In this document: positions 43,957 to 52,182 of the stretch, piece by piece | How the letters are laid out: the number at the start of each line of letters is the position of its first letter | How positions within the stretch are numbered: position 1 is the first letter of the stretch | NCBI RefSeq assembly: GCF_019803445.1 | Contig: NZ_CP081844.1 | Coordinates: forward strand, 1,438,501-1,502,500 | DNA: 64,000 nt | Reading direction: 5' to 3' | Source of the DNA: Caenibius sp. WL | GTDB lineage: Bacteria; Pseudomonadota; Alphaproteobacteria; Sphingomonadales; Sphingomonadaceae | Translations under genes and position numbers: made by a program | Notes under the pieces: model-generated | Told to the model about the DNA's origin: nothing | The model's database searches: none | The model's input: the letters and a program-made list of their open reading frames with translations, nothing else

Positions 43957-44559
43957 ATGAAGCAGATCGCATTGCCTTTGCGGGCCGGACCCGGCGCCGA
44001 TGCGCAGCGGATCGTGATCGGATCGGCCAACGCCGCGATTGCCGAAGCGCTGGGCACGCCCGAAAACTGGCCGTTCCGCACCGCCGTGCTCACCGGCCCG
44101 CCCCGTTCGGGCAAATCGCTGCTGGCCCGCTGGTTCGCCGGGCAGGGGCTGGGCGAAGCGCTTGACGATGTGGAGCGGATGGACGAGACCGACCTGTTCC
44201 ACCGCTGGAACCGGGCACAGGAACAGGGGACGCCGCTGCTGCTGGTCGCCAATGGGGCGAACTGGACCATCGGCCTGCCCGATCTGCGTTCGCGCATCGG
44301 CGCGGCGCTGCATCTCGCCGTCGGTGCGCCGGATGATGAGATGGTGGCCGCGCTGATCGCGGCCCATGCCGAACAATGCGGCCTTGTGCTGGGCGAGGAC
44401 GCTCTTATCTACCTCACGCCGCGGGTGGAACGCAGCTTTGCAGGCATCGAGCGACTGGTCGCCACGATCGACCGGATCAGTCTCGAACGCAAGCAACCGG
44501 CGACGCAGGCGGTCTGGCGCGATGCGCTGGCGGCAGTGGGCGCGGCCCCGTCGCTCTAG
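43957..44559 (+). CDS. hda: Hda/DnaA-related regulatory ATPase
   Basis: A 200-residue DnaA-domain-III-like AAA protein without a DNA-binding domain, like Hda/HdaA, which works with the sliding clamp to inactivate DnaA-ATP. QIALPLR at the N-terminus is the clamp-binding motif; LTGPPRSGKSLLARWF is the P-loop. VERSFAGIERLVATIDRISLERK is the lid region. Gene order purM-DUF2066-hda is conserved and supports the call. Confidence 0.85.
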   Translation: MKQIALPLRAGPGADAQRIVIGSANAAIAEALGTPENWPFRTAVLTGPPRSGKSLLARWFAGQGLGEALDDVERMDETDLFHRWNRAQEQGTPLLLVANGANWTIGLPDLRSRIGAALHLAVGAPDDEMVAALIAAHAEQCGLVLGEDALIYLTPRVERSFAGIERLVATIDRISLERKQPATQAVWRDALAAVGAAPSL

Positions 44560-44628
44560 GGCTTCGGCCCTCGGAGAAGGCGGCCTTGCTTGCCTTGGTA
44601 ATGTTTTGGTGCGAGAATCGGGGTTCTG

Positions 44629-45339
44629 ATGGTCCATAACCTGTTCGAATATCTGGACTCGATCCGCGCGCGCGATCCGGCGCCCCGTTCGCGCTGGGAA
44701 GTGCTGCTCTATCCGGGGGTTCTCGCGCTCGGGCTGCACCGCGTGTCGCACTGGCTCTATGGCGGCGGGCTCTATTTCGCGGCCCGTCTGGTCAATCACA
44801 CCTCGCGCTGGATGACCGGGATCGACATCCACCCCGGTGCGGTGATCGGCCGCCACCTGTTTATCGATCACGGCTTCGTGACCATCGGCGAAACCGCCGA
44901 AATCGGCGATAACGTGACGATCTATCCCTGCGTCACGCTGGGCGGCACCAACCCGACCAACGGCGTCGCGGGCAAGCGCCATCCCACTTTGCGCAACGAT
45001 GTGATCGTCGGTTCGGGGGCGCAGATCCTCGGCCCGATCGTGGTCGGCGAACGCGCCCGCATCGGCGCCAACGCCGTGGTGACGGACGATGTCCCCGAAG
45101 GCGCCACCATGGTCGGCTTCAAGGCGCGGTCCACGTTGGTCCCGGTGGAAGAATGGCTGCGCGAATTCGTGCCTTACGGCACCCCGTGCAAGGAACCGTG
45201 CGAACCCGGCCCCAACCGGGTGGAGGAACTGGAACAGCAGTTGGCCGATCTCAAGGCGGAACTGGAACTGCTGCGCACGATGGTCGACCGCGCGGAAACC
45301 GAAGTCGGTGAGCTTCGCCATGGTGAGGCTGGCGGTTGA
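44629..45339 (+). CDS. cysE: serine O-acetyltransferase, EpsC/short CysE type
   Basis: A 236-residue left-handed beta-helix acetyltransferase that makes O-acetylserine for cysteine synthesis. GIDIHPGAVIGRHLFIDHG and VTIGETAEIGDNVTIYPCVTLGGT are the hexapeptide core with the catalytic histidines. The C-terminal 40 residues (VEELEQQLADLKAELELLRTMV) form a coiled coil not in all family members. It overlaps the DUF2794 gene by four bases. Confidence 0.9.
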   Translation: MVHNLFEYLDSIRARDPAPRSRWEVLLYPGVLALGLHRVSHWLYGGGLYFAARLVNHTSRWMTGIDIHPGAVIGRHLFIDHGFVTIGETAEIGDNVTIYPCVTLGGTNPTNGVAGKRHPTLRNDVIVGSGAQILGPIVVGERARIGANAVVTDDVPEGATMVGFKARSTLVPVEEWLREFVPYGTPCKEPCEPGPNRVEELEQQLADLKAELELLRTMVDRAETEVGELRHGEAGG

Positions 45340-45692
45340 CGGGCCCCGGTCACAAGGCGGCGGTCGTGGCCTTTCCGGGCCGCCCGCCTTCCCAGATCGG
45401 TTTCGACAGGCGCGAACTCAATCGCATTCTCGATCTTTACGGTCGTATGGTCGCCGCCGGGCAATGGCGCGATTATGCCATGGATTTCGAACGCGAAGTG
45501 GCTGCGTTCTCCGCTTTTCGCCGCACGTCCGAACGGCCGGAAATCCGCATCGAGAAACGCCCAGCGCTGCACACGCGGCAGGGCATGTGGGCGCTGTTCG
45601 GTGAAGCCGGGCAAGTGCTGAAGCGCGGGCACGAACTGCCCGGCATCCTCGCCCCACTGGAGCGGCGCCTGCTCAAAATCGTCGAGGAGTGA
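45336..45692 (+). CDS. DUF2794 protein
   Basis: A 118-residue DUF2794 family protein, recognised by IGFDRRELNRILDLYGRMVAAGQWRDYAMDF and KRGHELPGILAPLERR. The family is alphaproteobacterial and of unknown role. The TTG at 45336 overlaps the TGA of the serine acetyltransferase, so the two are coupled. Confidence 0.85.
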   Translation: MTGPGHKAAVVAFPGRPPSQIGFDRRELNRILDLYGRMVAAGQWRDYAMDFEREVAAFSAFRRTSERPEIRIEKRPALHTRQGMWALFGEAGQVLKRGHELPGILAPLERRLLKIVEE

Positions 45693-45761
45693 CGGTCAGG
45701 GACGGCCCCCGCATTGCCCATAAGTCGCCCGCCGAGCGAAGAACCGCCATTGTGACGGCGC

Positions 45762-45790
45762 CTGTCACACCATGGTCACTGCACTGTCAT
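45762..45790 (+). promoter_or_regulatory. Three phased Pho boxes upstream of pstS
   Basis: CTGTCAC (45762), TGGTCAC (45773) and CTGTCAT (45784) are each spaced exactly 11 bases apart with 4-base gaps. This is the PhoB-binding pattern (repeated CTGTCAT-like 7-mers). It lies 65 bases before pstS, as expected of a phosphate-starvation operator. Confidence 0.82.
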
Positions 45791-45855
45791 GCACCGTGCC
45801 TAGCGCGGCTCGTCGCCTCCGAAGGGGAGGCGAATCGAACGCATTGGGTGCGACT

Positions 45856-46905
45856 ATGAAAATTGCCTTGAAGACCCTTTTGATCGCGGCAACCGCCGCT
45901 TCCGTGGCGGCGGGGGCCGCCACCGCGCATGCGCAGACCCGCCAGAATATCCGCGTGGTCGGCTCCTCGACGGTCTATCCGTTCACCAAGGCCGTTGCCG
46001 AACGCTTCGCCGCGGCGAACCGGGGCGCCTCGACGCCGATCGTGGAATCGACCGGCACCGGCGGCGGCGCCAAGCTGTTCTGTGCCGGGCTGGGCGCCCA
46101 GCACCCGGACATTCTCAACGCCTCGCGCCGGATCAAGCTGTCCGAATTCAGGACCTGCGCCGCCAACGGGGTGACCCAGATCACCGAAATCCAGGTCGGG
46201 CTCGACGGGATCACGCTGGCCGAGGCCAAGGGCGGCCTGCTGCGGAACGTCAATCTCAAGGATATCTACGAAGCGATTGCCGCCAATCCTTACGGCAGGC
46301 CGAACCGCGCAAAGACCTGGAAGGACGTGAACCCCAGCCTGCCCGCTGTTCCGATCCAGGTCTATGGCCCGCCGTCAACCAGCGGCACGCGCTCGTCCAT
46401 CGAAGACCTGTTCATGGAACCGGCCTGCGCCGCCAATCCCGCGATGCAGGCGCTCAAGAAGACGAACGAAGCGGAATTCAACCGCACCTGCAAGACGATC
46501 CGCAGCGACGGCGCCTATATCGACGCGGGTGAAAACGACAATCTGATCGTGCGCAAGCTGGCGGCCAATCCGAACGCTGTCGGCCTGTTCGGCTACAGCT
46601 ATCTGGAAGAGAACCTCGGCAAGCTGAAAGGCGTGGCGGTGGATGGGGTGCAGCCCAGCTATCAGACGATCAGTTCGTTCCGCTATCCGGGCGCGCGGGC
46701 GCTGTACATCTATGTCAAGAATGCCCACGTGAAAGCCATTCCGGGGATGCGCCAGTTCGTTGCCGAATACGTCAAGGAAACGACGTTCGGCCCCGCCGGA
46801 TACCTCAAGACGCATGGGCTGGTGTCATCGCCCGCCGCCGCGCGCCAGCGCGCCACGCGGGCCGGCGCCGCGCTGACACCGATGACCGCCGCAGGCCTCA
46901 AGTAA
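45856..46905 (+). CDS. pstS: phosphate-binding protein PstS
   Basis: A 349-residue periplasmic phosphate-binding protein. ATG 45856 gives a signal peptide ending ATAHAQ. RVVGSSTVYPFTKAVAERF and VESTGTGGGAKLFCAG are the phosphate-loop segments; YGPPSTSGTRSSIEDLFM is the second. SphX/PstS-type ending. No pstC/A/B genes follow, so the transporter core is elsewhere. Regulation by PhoB is indicated by the boxes at 45762. Confidence 0.9.
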   Translation: MKIALKTLLIAATAASVAAGAATAHAQTRQNIRVVGSSTVYPFTKAVAERFAAANRGASTPIVESTGTGGGAKLFCAGLGAQHPDILNASRRIKLSEFRTCAANGVTQITEIQVGLDGITLAEAKGGLLRNVNLKDIYEAIAANPYGRPNRAKTWKDVNPSLPAVPIQVYGPPSTSGTRSSIEDLFMEPACAANPAMQALKKTNEAEFNRTCKTIRSDGAYIDAGENDNLIVRKLAANPNAVGLFGYSYLEENLGKLKGVAVDGVQPSYQTISSFRYPGARALYIYVKNAHVKAIPGMRQFVAEYVKETTFGPAGYLKTHGLVSSPAAARQRATRAGAALTPMTAAGLK

Positions 46906-46921
46906 GCCATCGCAGCGGCAA

Positions 46922-46955
46922 GGGCGGTGCGCCATGGCGGCGCACCGCCCTTTTT
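46922..46955 (+). terminator. Terminator after pstS
   Basis: GGGCGGTGCGCC (46922-46933) pairs perfectly with GGCGCACCGCCC (46939-46950), followed by five T. Confidence 0.9.
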
Positions 46956-47055
46956 CGTGTTCCGAACGCGCTGCCCGGTGCAGCGCGTTTTGCGTTTGGG
47001 GGAAGGCGGGTGTCTCGCTTGCCCTGCGCTAAACTTCAGGCACACTTCTCCCACC

Positions 47056-47088
47056 CCGTTCGGCCTGAGCCTGTCGAAGGCCGCGCGC
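47056..47088. repeat. Dispersed repeat copy
   Basis: CGTTCGGCCTGAGC followed by CTGTCGAAGGCCGCGCG; same core as the copies at 40231-40354 and 56611-56643. Confidence 0.75.
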
Positions 47089-47175
47089 CAAGCCCCAGCC
47101 CGCGGGGCAACCCTTAGTGGCCGAGATGTGACAGGCTCCGATCGGGCGGATCGGTATTTGCGGACGTGCCCTCTC

Positions 47176-47222
47176 AAAAAAGAAAACCGCCCGCCGGCCC
47201 CCCAACGGGCCCGGCGGGCGGT
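47176..47222 (-). terminator. Terminator of the porin gene
   Basis: On the minus strand CCGCCCGCCGG and CCGGCGGGCGG form a long GC stem followed by TTTTCTTTTTT. Confidence 0.85.
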
Positions 47223-47276
47223 GTGCAAGGTGTGCTGGCGGCCGCGGGAGGGTAAGGCTGAGCCGCCAGCGCAGGC

Positions 47277-48566
47277 TCAGAAGCGGAATTGACCGTAAAG
47301 GCCGAATTCGTCCTGCTTGCCATTGGCGTAAACCGCGCTGTCGGTGAAATCGCCACCGCTGAAGCCGTTGTCGCCGTTGTAGTGCTTGTAGATCAGCGCA
47401 AGGTCGACGATTTTCGCCGGGCTGTACTGCACGCCGACATTGAACATATTGGCCTTGCGCGAAGGCGCGGTGTCCTTGTTCGGCTTGAGCCAGTCGTAGC
47501 GGCCGAACAGGCTCCACTTGTCCACCGGCGAGACCGAGGCGAACACCGAATAGCCCTCGGCCTTGTCTTCGGGCGAAGTGGTCTTCACTTTCCAGTTCTT
47601 CGCGGTGAAGTATTCGCCGCCCACGGTCACCGGAATGCCGCCCAGCTTGTCCTTGTATGCCAGCAGGGCGTTGAAACGCTTGGCGGTGCGGTACGAACCG
47701 GTCGTGGTGTCGGTGTCGTTGCCGAGCTTGCCGGTGTAACCGCCGACGGCCGCGTTGAAGCCCTTGTAAGCCAGCGACAGGCGGCCTTCGAGATCGACCG
47801 TGTTGGTGAACTTGGGATCGCGGTAGCCGCCGCCGTCAACCGCGGAAACCTGATAGCTGACCACGCCGCCCGCCAGATCGCCGCCGACATGCACGCCCCA
47901 GTCGGCCGACGTGCCATAGCCGAACAGATCGGTGACGGTCTTTTCGATGTGGCGATAGCCGTAGAGGCCTTCGACATAGGGAATCCATGGCATGTCGGTC
48001 GCGCCGAGCGAGACGTTCAGCGCCTTGTCGAGCTTGGCCTTGAGGAACGCCTTCTTGACATAGAAGCCCTTGCCGACGTTCTTGCCCGACGTGTTGGCGA
48101 CGTTGTCGATGTCCATCGTCACATTGCCGGAGAACGTGTCGTCGAACTTGTGATCGATGCCGACATAGAAGCGCTTGATCTGGAAACCGCCCTGATCCTG
48201 CACTTTGGCGCCGTCATACTTGTTGGAAATGTTGCTGACGTTGAAATACATGCGGCCGCTGATCTTGGTGTCGGCGGCCCATTTCATCGCATCGGCCAGC
48301 TTGGAGGGCTTTTCCGCTGCGGCCAGCGCCTGATCCGCCTTGGCGGCGGTGGCTTGCGCTGCGGCCTGCGCCTGTGCCTGGGTGGCGGCCTGCTGATCGA
48401 CCTGCGATTTCAGCGCATCGAGTTGCGCCTGCATTTCGGTCAGCTTCTGCAAGGCGGCCTGCAACTGCTGCTGGGTGGCGGTATCGCCGGAAGCGGCCAT
48501 GACCGCCTGCGGGGTGGAAAGCGCGACTGCCACTGCGGCAAGCGCGATAGAAGAACGAAAACGCAT
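47277..48566 (-). CDS. phosphate-selective porin (OprP/OprO type)
   Basis: A 429-residue outer-membrane porin. Signal peptide ends near VMAASG; next come a Gln/Ala-rich coiled-coil (QQQLQAALQKLTEMQAQLDALKSQV) and a 16-strand barrel starting KISGRMYFNV, ending in FGLYGQFRF. FYVGIDHKFDDTFSGNVTMDIDN matches OprP/OprO proteins, trimeric anion channels induced by phosphate starvation. Convergence with pstS and a weak Pho-like repeat upstream agree. Start 48566 is set by the signal peptide. Confidence 0.82.
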   Translation of the reverse strand: MRFRSSIALAAVAVALSTPQAVMAASGDTATQQQLQAALQKLTEMQAQLDALKSQVDQQAATQAQAQAAAQATAAKADQALAAAEKPSKLADAMKWAADTKISGRMYFNVSNISNKYDGAKVQDQGGFQIKRFYVGIDHKFDDTFSGNVTMDIDNVANTSGKNVGKGFYVKKAFLKAKLDKALNVSLGATDMPWIPYVEGLYGYRHIEKTVTDLFGYGTSADWGVHVGGDLAGGVVSYQVSAVDGGGYRDPKFTNTVDLEGRLSLAYKGFNAAVGGYTGKLGNDTDTTTGSYRTAKRFNALLAYKDKLGGIPVTVGGEYFTAKNWKVKTTSPEDKAEGYSVFASVSPVDKWSLFGRYDWLKPNKDTAPSRKANMFNVGVQYSPAKIVDLALIYKHYNGDNGFSGGDFTDSAVYANGKQDEFGLYGQFRF

Positions 48567-48623
48567 TGTGACGGGGCTCCCTGTTTGTCGCCTGGACTTG
48601 TCGAGGAGCGCCCTATGCATCCC

Positions 48624-48641
48624 ATGTTACAGTAATGTGAT
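48624..48641 (-). promoter_or_regulatory. Degenerate Pho-box-like repeat before the porin
   Basis: ATGTTAC (48624) and ATGTGAT (48635) repeat at 11 bases; on the minus strand they read ATCACAT and GTAACAT, each matching four of seven CTGTCAT positions. Weak, but placed in the porin promoter region. Confidence 0.3.
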
Positions 48642-48837
48642 GCGGCGGCCGGGATTCTGGCCGACAGCGGAGATCGCGATGATCCCACTGAAAACGGATG
48701 GATAATTTTGCCACACCGGCCGTGCCAACTGTTCGCTTATCGGTGGGAGACGGGCGTTTTCAGGTTACCCCGGATTCGCCGTGTCCTGAAAACGGGCCGC
48801 GAATCCGGAAGGGCGGGTCGCGCCTTCGTGCGAAAGG

Positions 48838-49158
48838 TCAGGCGGGGGTGGCCAGTTTCATCAGCACCAGCCCGCCGAGAATCAGCGCCGCCGCAAGCAG
48901 GCGCAGCGCGTTGGCCGGTTCGTTCAGGAACACGATGCCGACAATGAACGCGCCCACCGCGCCAATGCCGGTCCACACCGTGTAGGCGGTGCCCAGCGGC
49001 AGATGGCGCATTGCCCAGGCGAGCAGGCCGAAGCTGGCGGTCATCGTCACCAGCGTGATCAGCGTCGGCCACAGGCGGGTGAAGCCCGCCGATTGTTTCA
49101 TCGAAAAGGCCCAGACCACTTCGAGCAGGCCAGCGACAATGAGAGCAAACCACGCCAC
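48838..49158 (-). CDS. sugE: SugE-type small multidrug resistance exporter (guanidinium)
   Basis: A 106-residue four-helix SMR transporter. The essential glutamate is E13 in AGLLEVVWAFSMK; LPLGTAYTVWTGIGAVGAFIVGI matches SugE/Gdx proteins, which export guanidinium ions, rather than EmrE. A GGAGG lies ten bases before the ATG. The leader may fold as a guanidine-II riboswitch. Confidence 0.88.
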   Translation of the reverse strand: MAWFALIVAGLLEVVWAFSMKQSAGFTRLWPTLITLVTMTASFGLLAWAMRHLPLGTAYTVWTGIGAVGAFIVGIVFLNEPANALRLLAAALILGGLVLMKLATPA

Positions 49159-49180
49159 GACAACCTCCTGTTACAAGCTG

Positions 49181-49230
49181 CCGGGCCGTCCCGGACCTGA
49201 ACCCGCGAAGGGGGAGGACGTGGCCTCGCT
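49181..49230 (-). promoter_or_regulatory. Possible guanidine-II (mini-ykkC) riboswitch
   Basis: On the minus strand CCGGG-ACGG-CCCGG (49181-49194) is a perfect hairpin with an ACGG tetraloop, the mini-ykkC signature. About 19 bases upstream a second hairpin GAGG-loop-CCTC (49214-49227) carries ACGT in its loop instead of ACGR. Both are near the sugE ribosome-binding site. SMR exporters are the usual guanidine-II targets. Confidence 0.5.
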
Positions 49231-49241
49231 TGCCGGGGCCT

Positions 49242-49958
49242 CTAGACCGGGCATTCGCCGGAGGCAACCGGGCGCGGCGCCATGGCGCGCAGCGCGGGCA
49301 GCAGTTCGTCGAAATGGCCGATCACATGGTCCGCGCCCAGTTCGTGAGGCGGTTTGTCGTTAAGGCCAAACGCCACGCCGACGCAGGGAATGCCCGCGGC
49401 ATGGGCGGCGGCCACATCGATTGTGGTATCGCCGACAAACGCCGCCGTCCCCCCGCCGCAGCGGGCGATCATTTCGCGAATCGGATCGGCGGCGGGCTTG
49501 CTGCGGCCGGGGCCCATGGTGTCGCCGCCGATCACGGTGGCGAAGCGTTCGGTCAGGCCGATCTGGTCGAGCAGCGAACGGGCGAACTTTTCGAACTTGT
49601 TGGTCACCACGGCGATCCGGCAGCCTTGTGCGGCGAGTGCATCGAGCATGGCGATACAACCGGGGTAGGGCCGTGTATGGACCGCGAGATTCGCTTCGTA
49701 AAAAGTCAGCAATTCCTTGTACACGGGCTTGAAACTTTCTTCGTCCATCCCGCCTTCGACAATCAGCGCGCGTTCGAGCATGCGCCGCACCCCGCGCCCG
49801 ACGAGAGGGCGAATGCCTTCGAGCGGGATCGGGTCGCGCCCGGCGAACACCAGCGCATGATTGAGCGCGATGCACAGATCATGGGAGGAATCGACCAGCG
49901 TGCCGTCAAGATCGAAGCCGACGATGGCGAAGGGGAAATCGGAAGCTGCCATGTTCAT
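49242..49958 (-). CDS. gph: HAD phosphatase, phosphoglycolate phosphatase type
   Basis: A 238-residue HAD-superfamily phosphatase. Motif I GFDLDGTLVDSS provides the nucleophilic aspartate; the cap has LEGIRPLVGRGVRRMLERAL; VTNKFEKFA is motif II and KPAADPIREMI, VGDTTIDVAAAHAAG are motifs III and IV. These fit phosphoglycolate phosphatase, which removes a product of DNA repair and oxygenation. Starts at 49958 (or 49952). Divergent from glmU across 79 bases. Confidence 0.82.
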   Translation of the reverse strand: MNMAASDFPFAIVGFDLDGTLVDSSHDLCIALNHALVFAGRDPIPLEGIRPLVGRGVRRMLERALIVEGGMDEESFKPVYKELLTFYEANLAVHTRPYPGCIAMLDALAAQGCRIAVVTNKFEKFARSLLDQIGLTERFATVIGGDTMGPGRSKPAADPIREMIARCGGGTAAFVGDTTIDVAAAHAAGIPCVGVAFGLNDKPPHELGADHVIGHFDELLPALRAMAPRPVASGECPV

Positions 49959-50037
49959 GGCCCAGGCACCTGCCTGTCCGCTGTGGAAACTGCAAGCCTT
50001 TGCTGGCATGGCGTGCGCCACATGATAGGATCGAACC

Positions 50038-51399
50038 ATGAGTGATATTGCCGCCATCATCCTTGCCGCGGGCAAGGGAACCCGCATGAAAAGCGACACC
50101 CACAAAGTGCTGCATCCGGTCGCCGGACGGCCGATGCTGCTGCATCTGATGGATGCGGTGGACGCGCTGGAACCGGCGGCCAAAGTCGTGGTGGTGGGCG
50201 ACAAGGCCGACCAGCTCGAAAAGGCGCTGGGCGGCAGCGCCACTCTGGTGCGGCAGGAACCGCAGCTTGGCACCGGCCATGCGGTGCAGCAGGCGGAACA
50301 GGCGCTGGCCGGGTTTTCCGGCGATGTGCTGATTCTCTATGGCGATGTGCCGTTCGTGCCCACGTCCACGATGCGGGCGATGATCGACCGTCTCAACGGC
50401 GCCGATGCCCCGGCGGTGGTGGTGCTGACATTCCAGCCGGATGACACGCAGGCTTATGGCCGGGTGATCTGCGCGGATGAAGGCGCGGGCGACCGGATCG
50501 TGAAAATGGTCGAGCACAAGGACGCGAGCGAGGCCGAACGCGCGGTGCGCCGGTGCAATTCGGGCCTGATGGCGGTGAAAGCGAAAGACCTGTTCGCGCT
50601 GCTCGCCCGGGTGACGAACGACAACGCGGCGGGCGAATACTACCTGCCCGATATCGTCAATCTGGCGAATGATGACGGGCGCCATTCGGCGGTGGTCGAT
50701 ACCGATCCGTTCGATGTGTCGGGCATCAACAGCCGGGCGGAACTGGCCGCGATGGAACAGACCTGGCAGCAGCGCCGGCGCGCGGCGGCGATGGCCGATG
50801 GCGCCAGCCTGATCGCGCCCGAAACGGTGTGGTTCAGTTGGGATACCGAACTGGGCCGCGATGTCACGGTGGAACAGAACGTGGTGTTCGCCCCCGGGGT
50901 GAAAGTGGCGGACAACGTCCGCATCCGGGCCTTTTCGCATCTTGAGGGGGCAACGCTGGCCAGCGGCGCGGAAGTCGGCCCCTATGCCCGCCTGCGCCCC
51001 GGCGCGGTGCTGGAAGAAGGGGCGAAGATCGGCAATTTCGTCGAAATGAAGAAGGCCGTGCTGGGCAAGGGCGCCAAGGCCAACCACCTGACCTATCTCG
51101 GTGATGCCGAAGTGGGCGCGGGCGCCAATATCGGCGCGGGCACGATCACCTGCAATTACGACGGCTATTTCAAACATCAGACGGTGATCGGCGAACGGGC
51201 CTTCATTGGGTCCAACAGCGCGCTGGTCGCGCCGGTGAAAATCGGCGCCGATGCCATCGTCGCGGCGGGCAGCACCGTCACCCGCGATGTCGACGATGGC
51301 GAACTGCGGCTGGTGCGCGCGGAACAGTTGATGAAACCCGGCTGGGCGGACCGTTTCCACGATGCGATGAAAAAGAAGAAGCAGGCGGAGAAAGGCTGA
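50038..51399 (+). CDS. glmU: bifunctional N-acetylglucosamine-1-phosphate uridyltransferase / glucosamine-1-phosphate acetyltransferase
   Basis: A 453-residue enzyme that makes UDP-GlcNAc for cell wall and LPS. LAAGKGTRMKSDTHKVLHP is the nucleotidyltransferase loop; the C-terminal half is a left-handed beta-helix with NFVEMKKAVLGKGAKANHL and ITCNYDGYFKH, the acetyl-transfer site. Length matches the family. glmS follows 780 bases later, after an inserted toxin-antitoxin pair. Confidence 0.96.
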   Translation: MSDIAAIILAAGKGTRMKSDTHKVLHPVAGRPMLLHLMDAVDALEPAAKVVVVGDKADQLEKALGGSATLVRQEPQLGTGHAVQQAEQALAGFSGDVLILYGDVPFVPTSTMRAMIDRLNGADAPAVVVLTFQPDDTQAYGRVICADEGAGDRIVKMVEHKDASEAERAVRRCNSGLMAVKAKDLFALLARVTNDNAAGEYYLPDIVNLANDDGRHSAVVDTDPFDVSGINSRAELAAMEQTWQQRRRAAAMADGASLIAPETVWFSWDTELGRDVTVEQNVVFAPGVKVADNVRIRAFSHLEGATLASGAEVGPYARLRPGAVLEEGAKIGNFVEMKKAVLGKGAKANHLTYLGDAEVGAGANIGAGTITCNYDGYFKHQTVIGERAFIGSNSALVAPVKIGADAIVAAGSTVTRDVDDGELRLVRAEQLMKPGWADRFHDAMKKKKQAEKG

Positions 51400-51414
51400 G
51401 CGCGCGGTTGACGC

Positions 51415-51443
51415 GATATCATGATATGATATCTATATATCAT
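51415..51443 (+). promoter_or_regulatory. AT-rich operator of the toxin-antitoxin pair
   Basis: GATATCATGATATGATATC (51415-51433) is a perfect 8-base inverted repeat around GAT; a third half-site ATATCAT follows at 51437. TTGACG (51408) and TATATA (51434) give a promoter-like pair, though the spacer is long. This is the expected autoregulatory site for the ribbon-helix-helix antitoxin. Confidence 0.65.
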
Positions 51444-51545
51444 GCTTTGCGTTCTTCCCCTTCTGCCCGCTGATGTGCGCCCATTGCGTGGCCGGATCGT
51501 AGCCCGGCGGCATGGGTTGTGGCGGACGTATCCGGGGGCGATGCG

Positions 51546-51791
51546 ATGAGAATCCTGACTGATATTCCCGATGAAGATATCGAGAAGCTGGACGCGCTGG
51601 CATTGAAGACCAAGCGTTCGCGCGCGGCGGCGATCCGCGATGCGGTGAAGCTTTATCTTGTGCACAATGCCGACAACAAGAGCTGGATTGCCCGGGGGGC
51701 AGGCTATTGGAAAGGCCGGGCGGACATGGCTGATGCGGTGGAGTATCAGCGGATGATCCGCGAAGACCGCACGCCGTACGAAGATCTTTGA
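51546..51791 (+). CDS. ribbon-helix-helix antitoxin
   Basis: An 81-residue protein. MRILTDIPDEDIEKLDALALKTKRSRAAAIRDAVKLYL is a CopG/ParD-type ribbon-helix-helix; the acidic tail (YQRMIREDRTPYEDL) is the likely toxin-neutralising segment. ATG 51546 has a GGGGG site; an earlier GTG at 51519 is possible. Pairs with the PIN toxin 13 bases downstream. Confidence 0.85.
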   Translation: MRILTDIPDEDIEKLDALALKTKRSRAAAIRDAVKLYLVHNADNKSWIARGAGYWKGRADMADAVEYQRMIREDRTPYEDL

Positions 51792-51804
51792 AGATCCCTG
51801 CTTC

Positions 51805-52170
51805 GTGGCCGATCCTTTCTTCGACACCAATATCCTGATCGACTGGCTATGGGGCCGCCCGCAGGCCATGGCTGAATTGTCGCGCTATCCGCGGCACCGC
51901 GTCAGCCGCATCGTGTGGACTGAGATACTGGCGGGCGAAACGCTGGAAAAGCGCGATATCGTTCAGGGAATCCTGTCGCCATTCGACGTTACCGAGATCG
52001 ACGCCCGCATCGCCCTTGCCGCCGCCGATATTCGCCAGCGCACGAAAATGAAGCTGATGGATGCCTATATCCTCGCCACCGCGCAGGTGAACGGTGCGAT
52101 CCTGGTTACACGCAATACTAAGGATTTCCCGGCAGAAATGCCCGGAATCCGTGTCCCTTACACGCTTTAG
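51805..52170 (+). CDS. PIN-domain toxin (VapC-like ribonuclease)
   Basis: A 121-residue PIN protein. Acidic active-site residues are visible in PFFDTNILIDWL, RIVWTEILAG, KLMDAYILATA and TRNTKDFP. Such toxins cleave RNA until bound by the antitoxin. The start is GTG 51805; there is no ATG in frame nearby. The gene ends 12 bases before glmS, so the pair may be co-transcribed with it. Confidence 0.88.
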   Translation: MADPFFDTNILIDWLWGRPQAMAELSRYPRHRVSRIVWTEILAGETLEKRDIVQGILSPFDVTEIDARIALAAADIRQRTKMKLMDAYILATAQVNGAILVTRNTKDFPAEMPGIRVPYTL

Positions 52171-52182
52171 GAACCCAAGCAT

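Larger units (their letters stand above)
46906..47276. other. Intergenic region between pstS and the porin
   Basis: No gene. It contains the pstS terminator (46922-46955), one copy of the dispersed CCTGAGCCTGTCGAAGG repeat (47056-47088) and the minus-strand porin terminator (47176-47222). Confidence 0.7.

Noticed and set aside
52140-52182. A glmS ribozyme or riboswitch
   Set aside because: Only 12 bases separate the toxin stop and glmS; there is no space for it.
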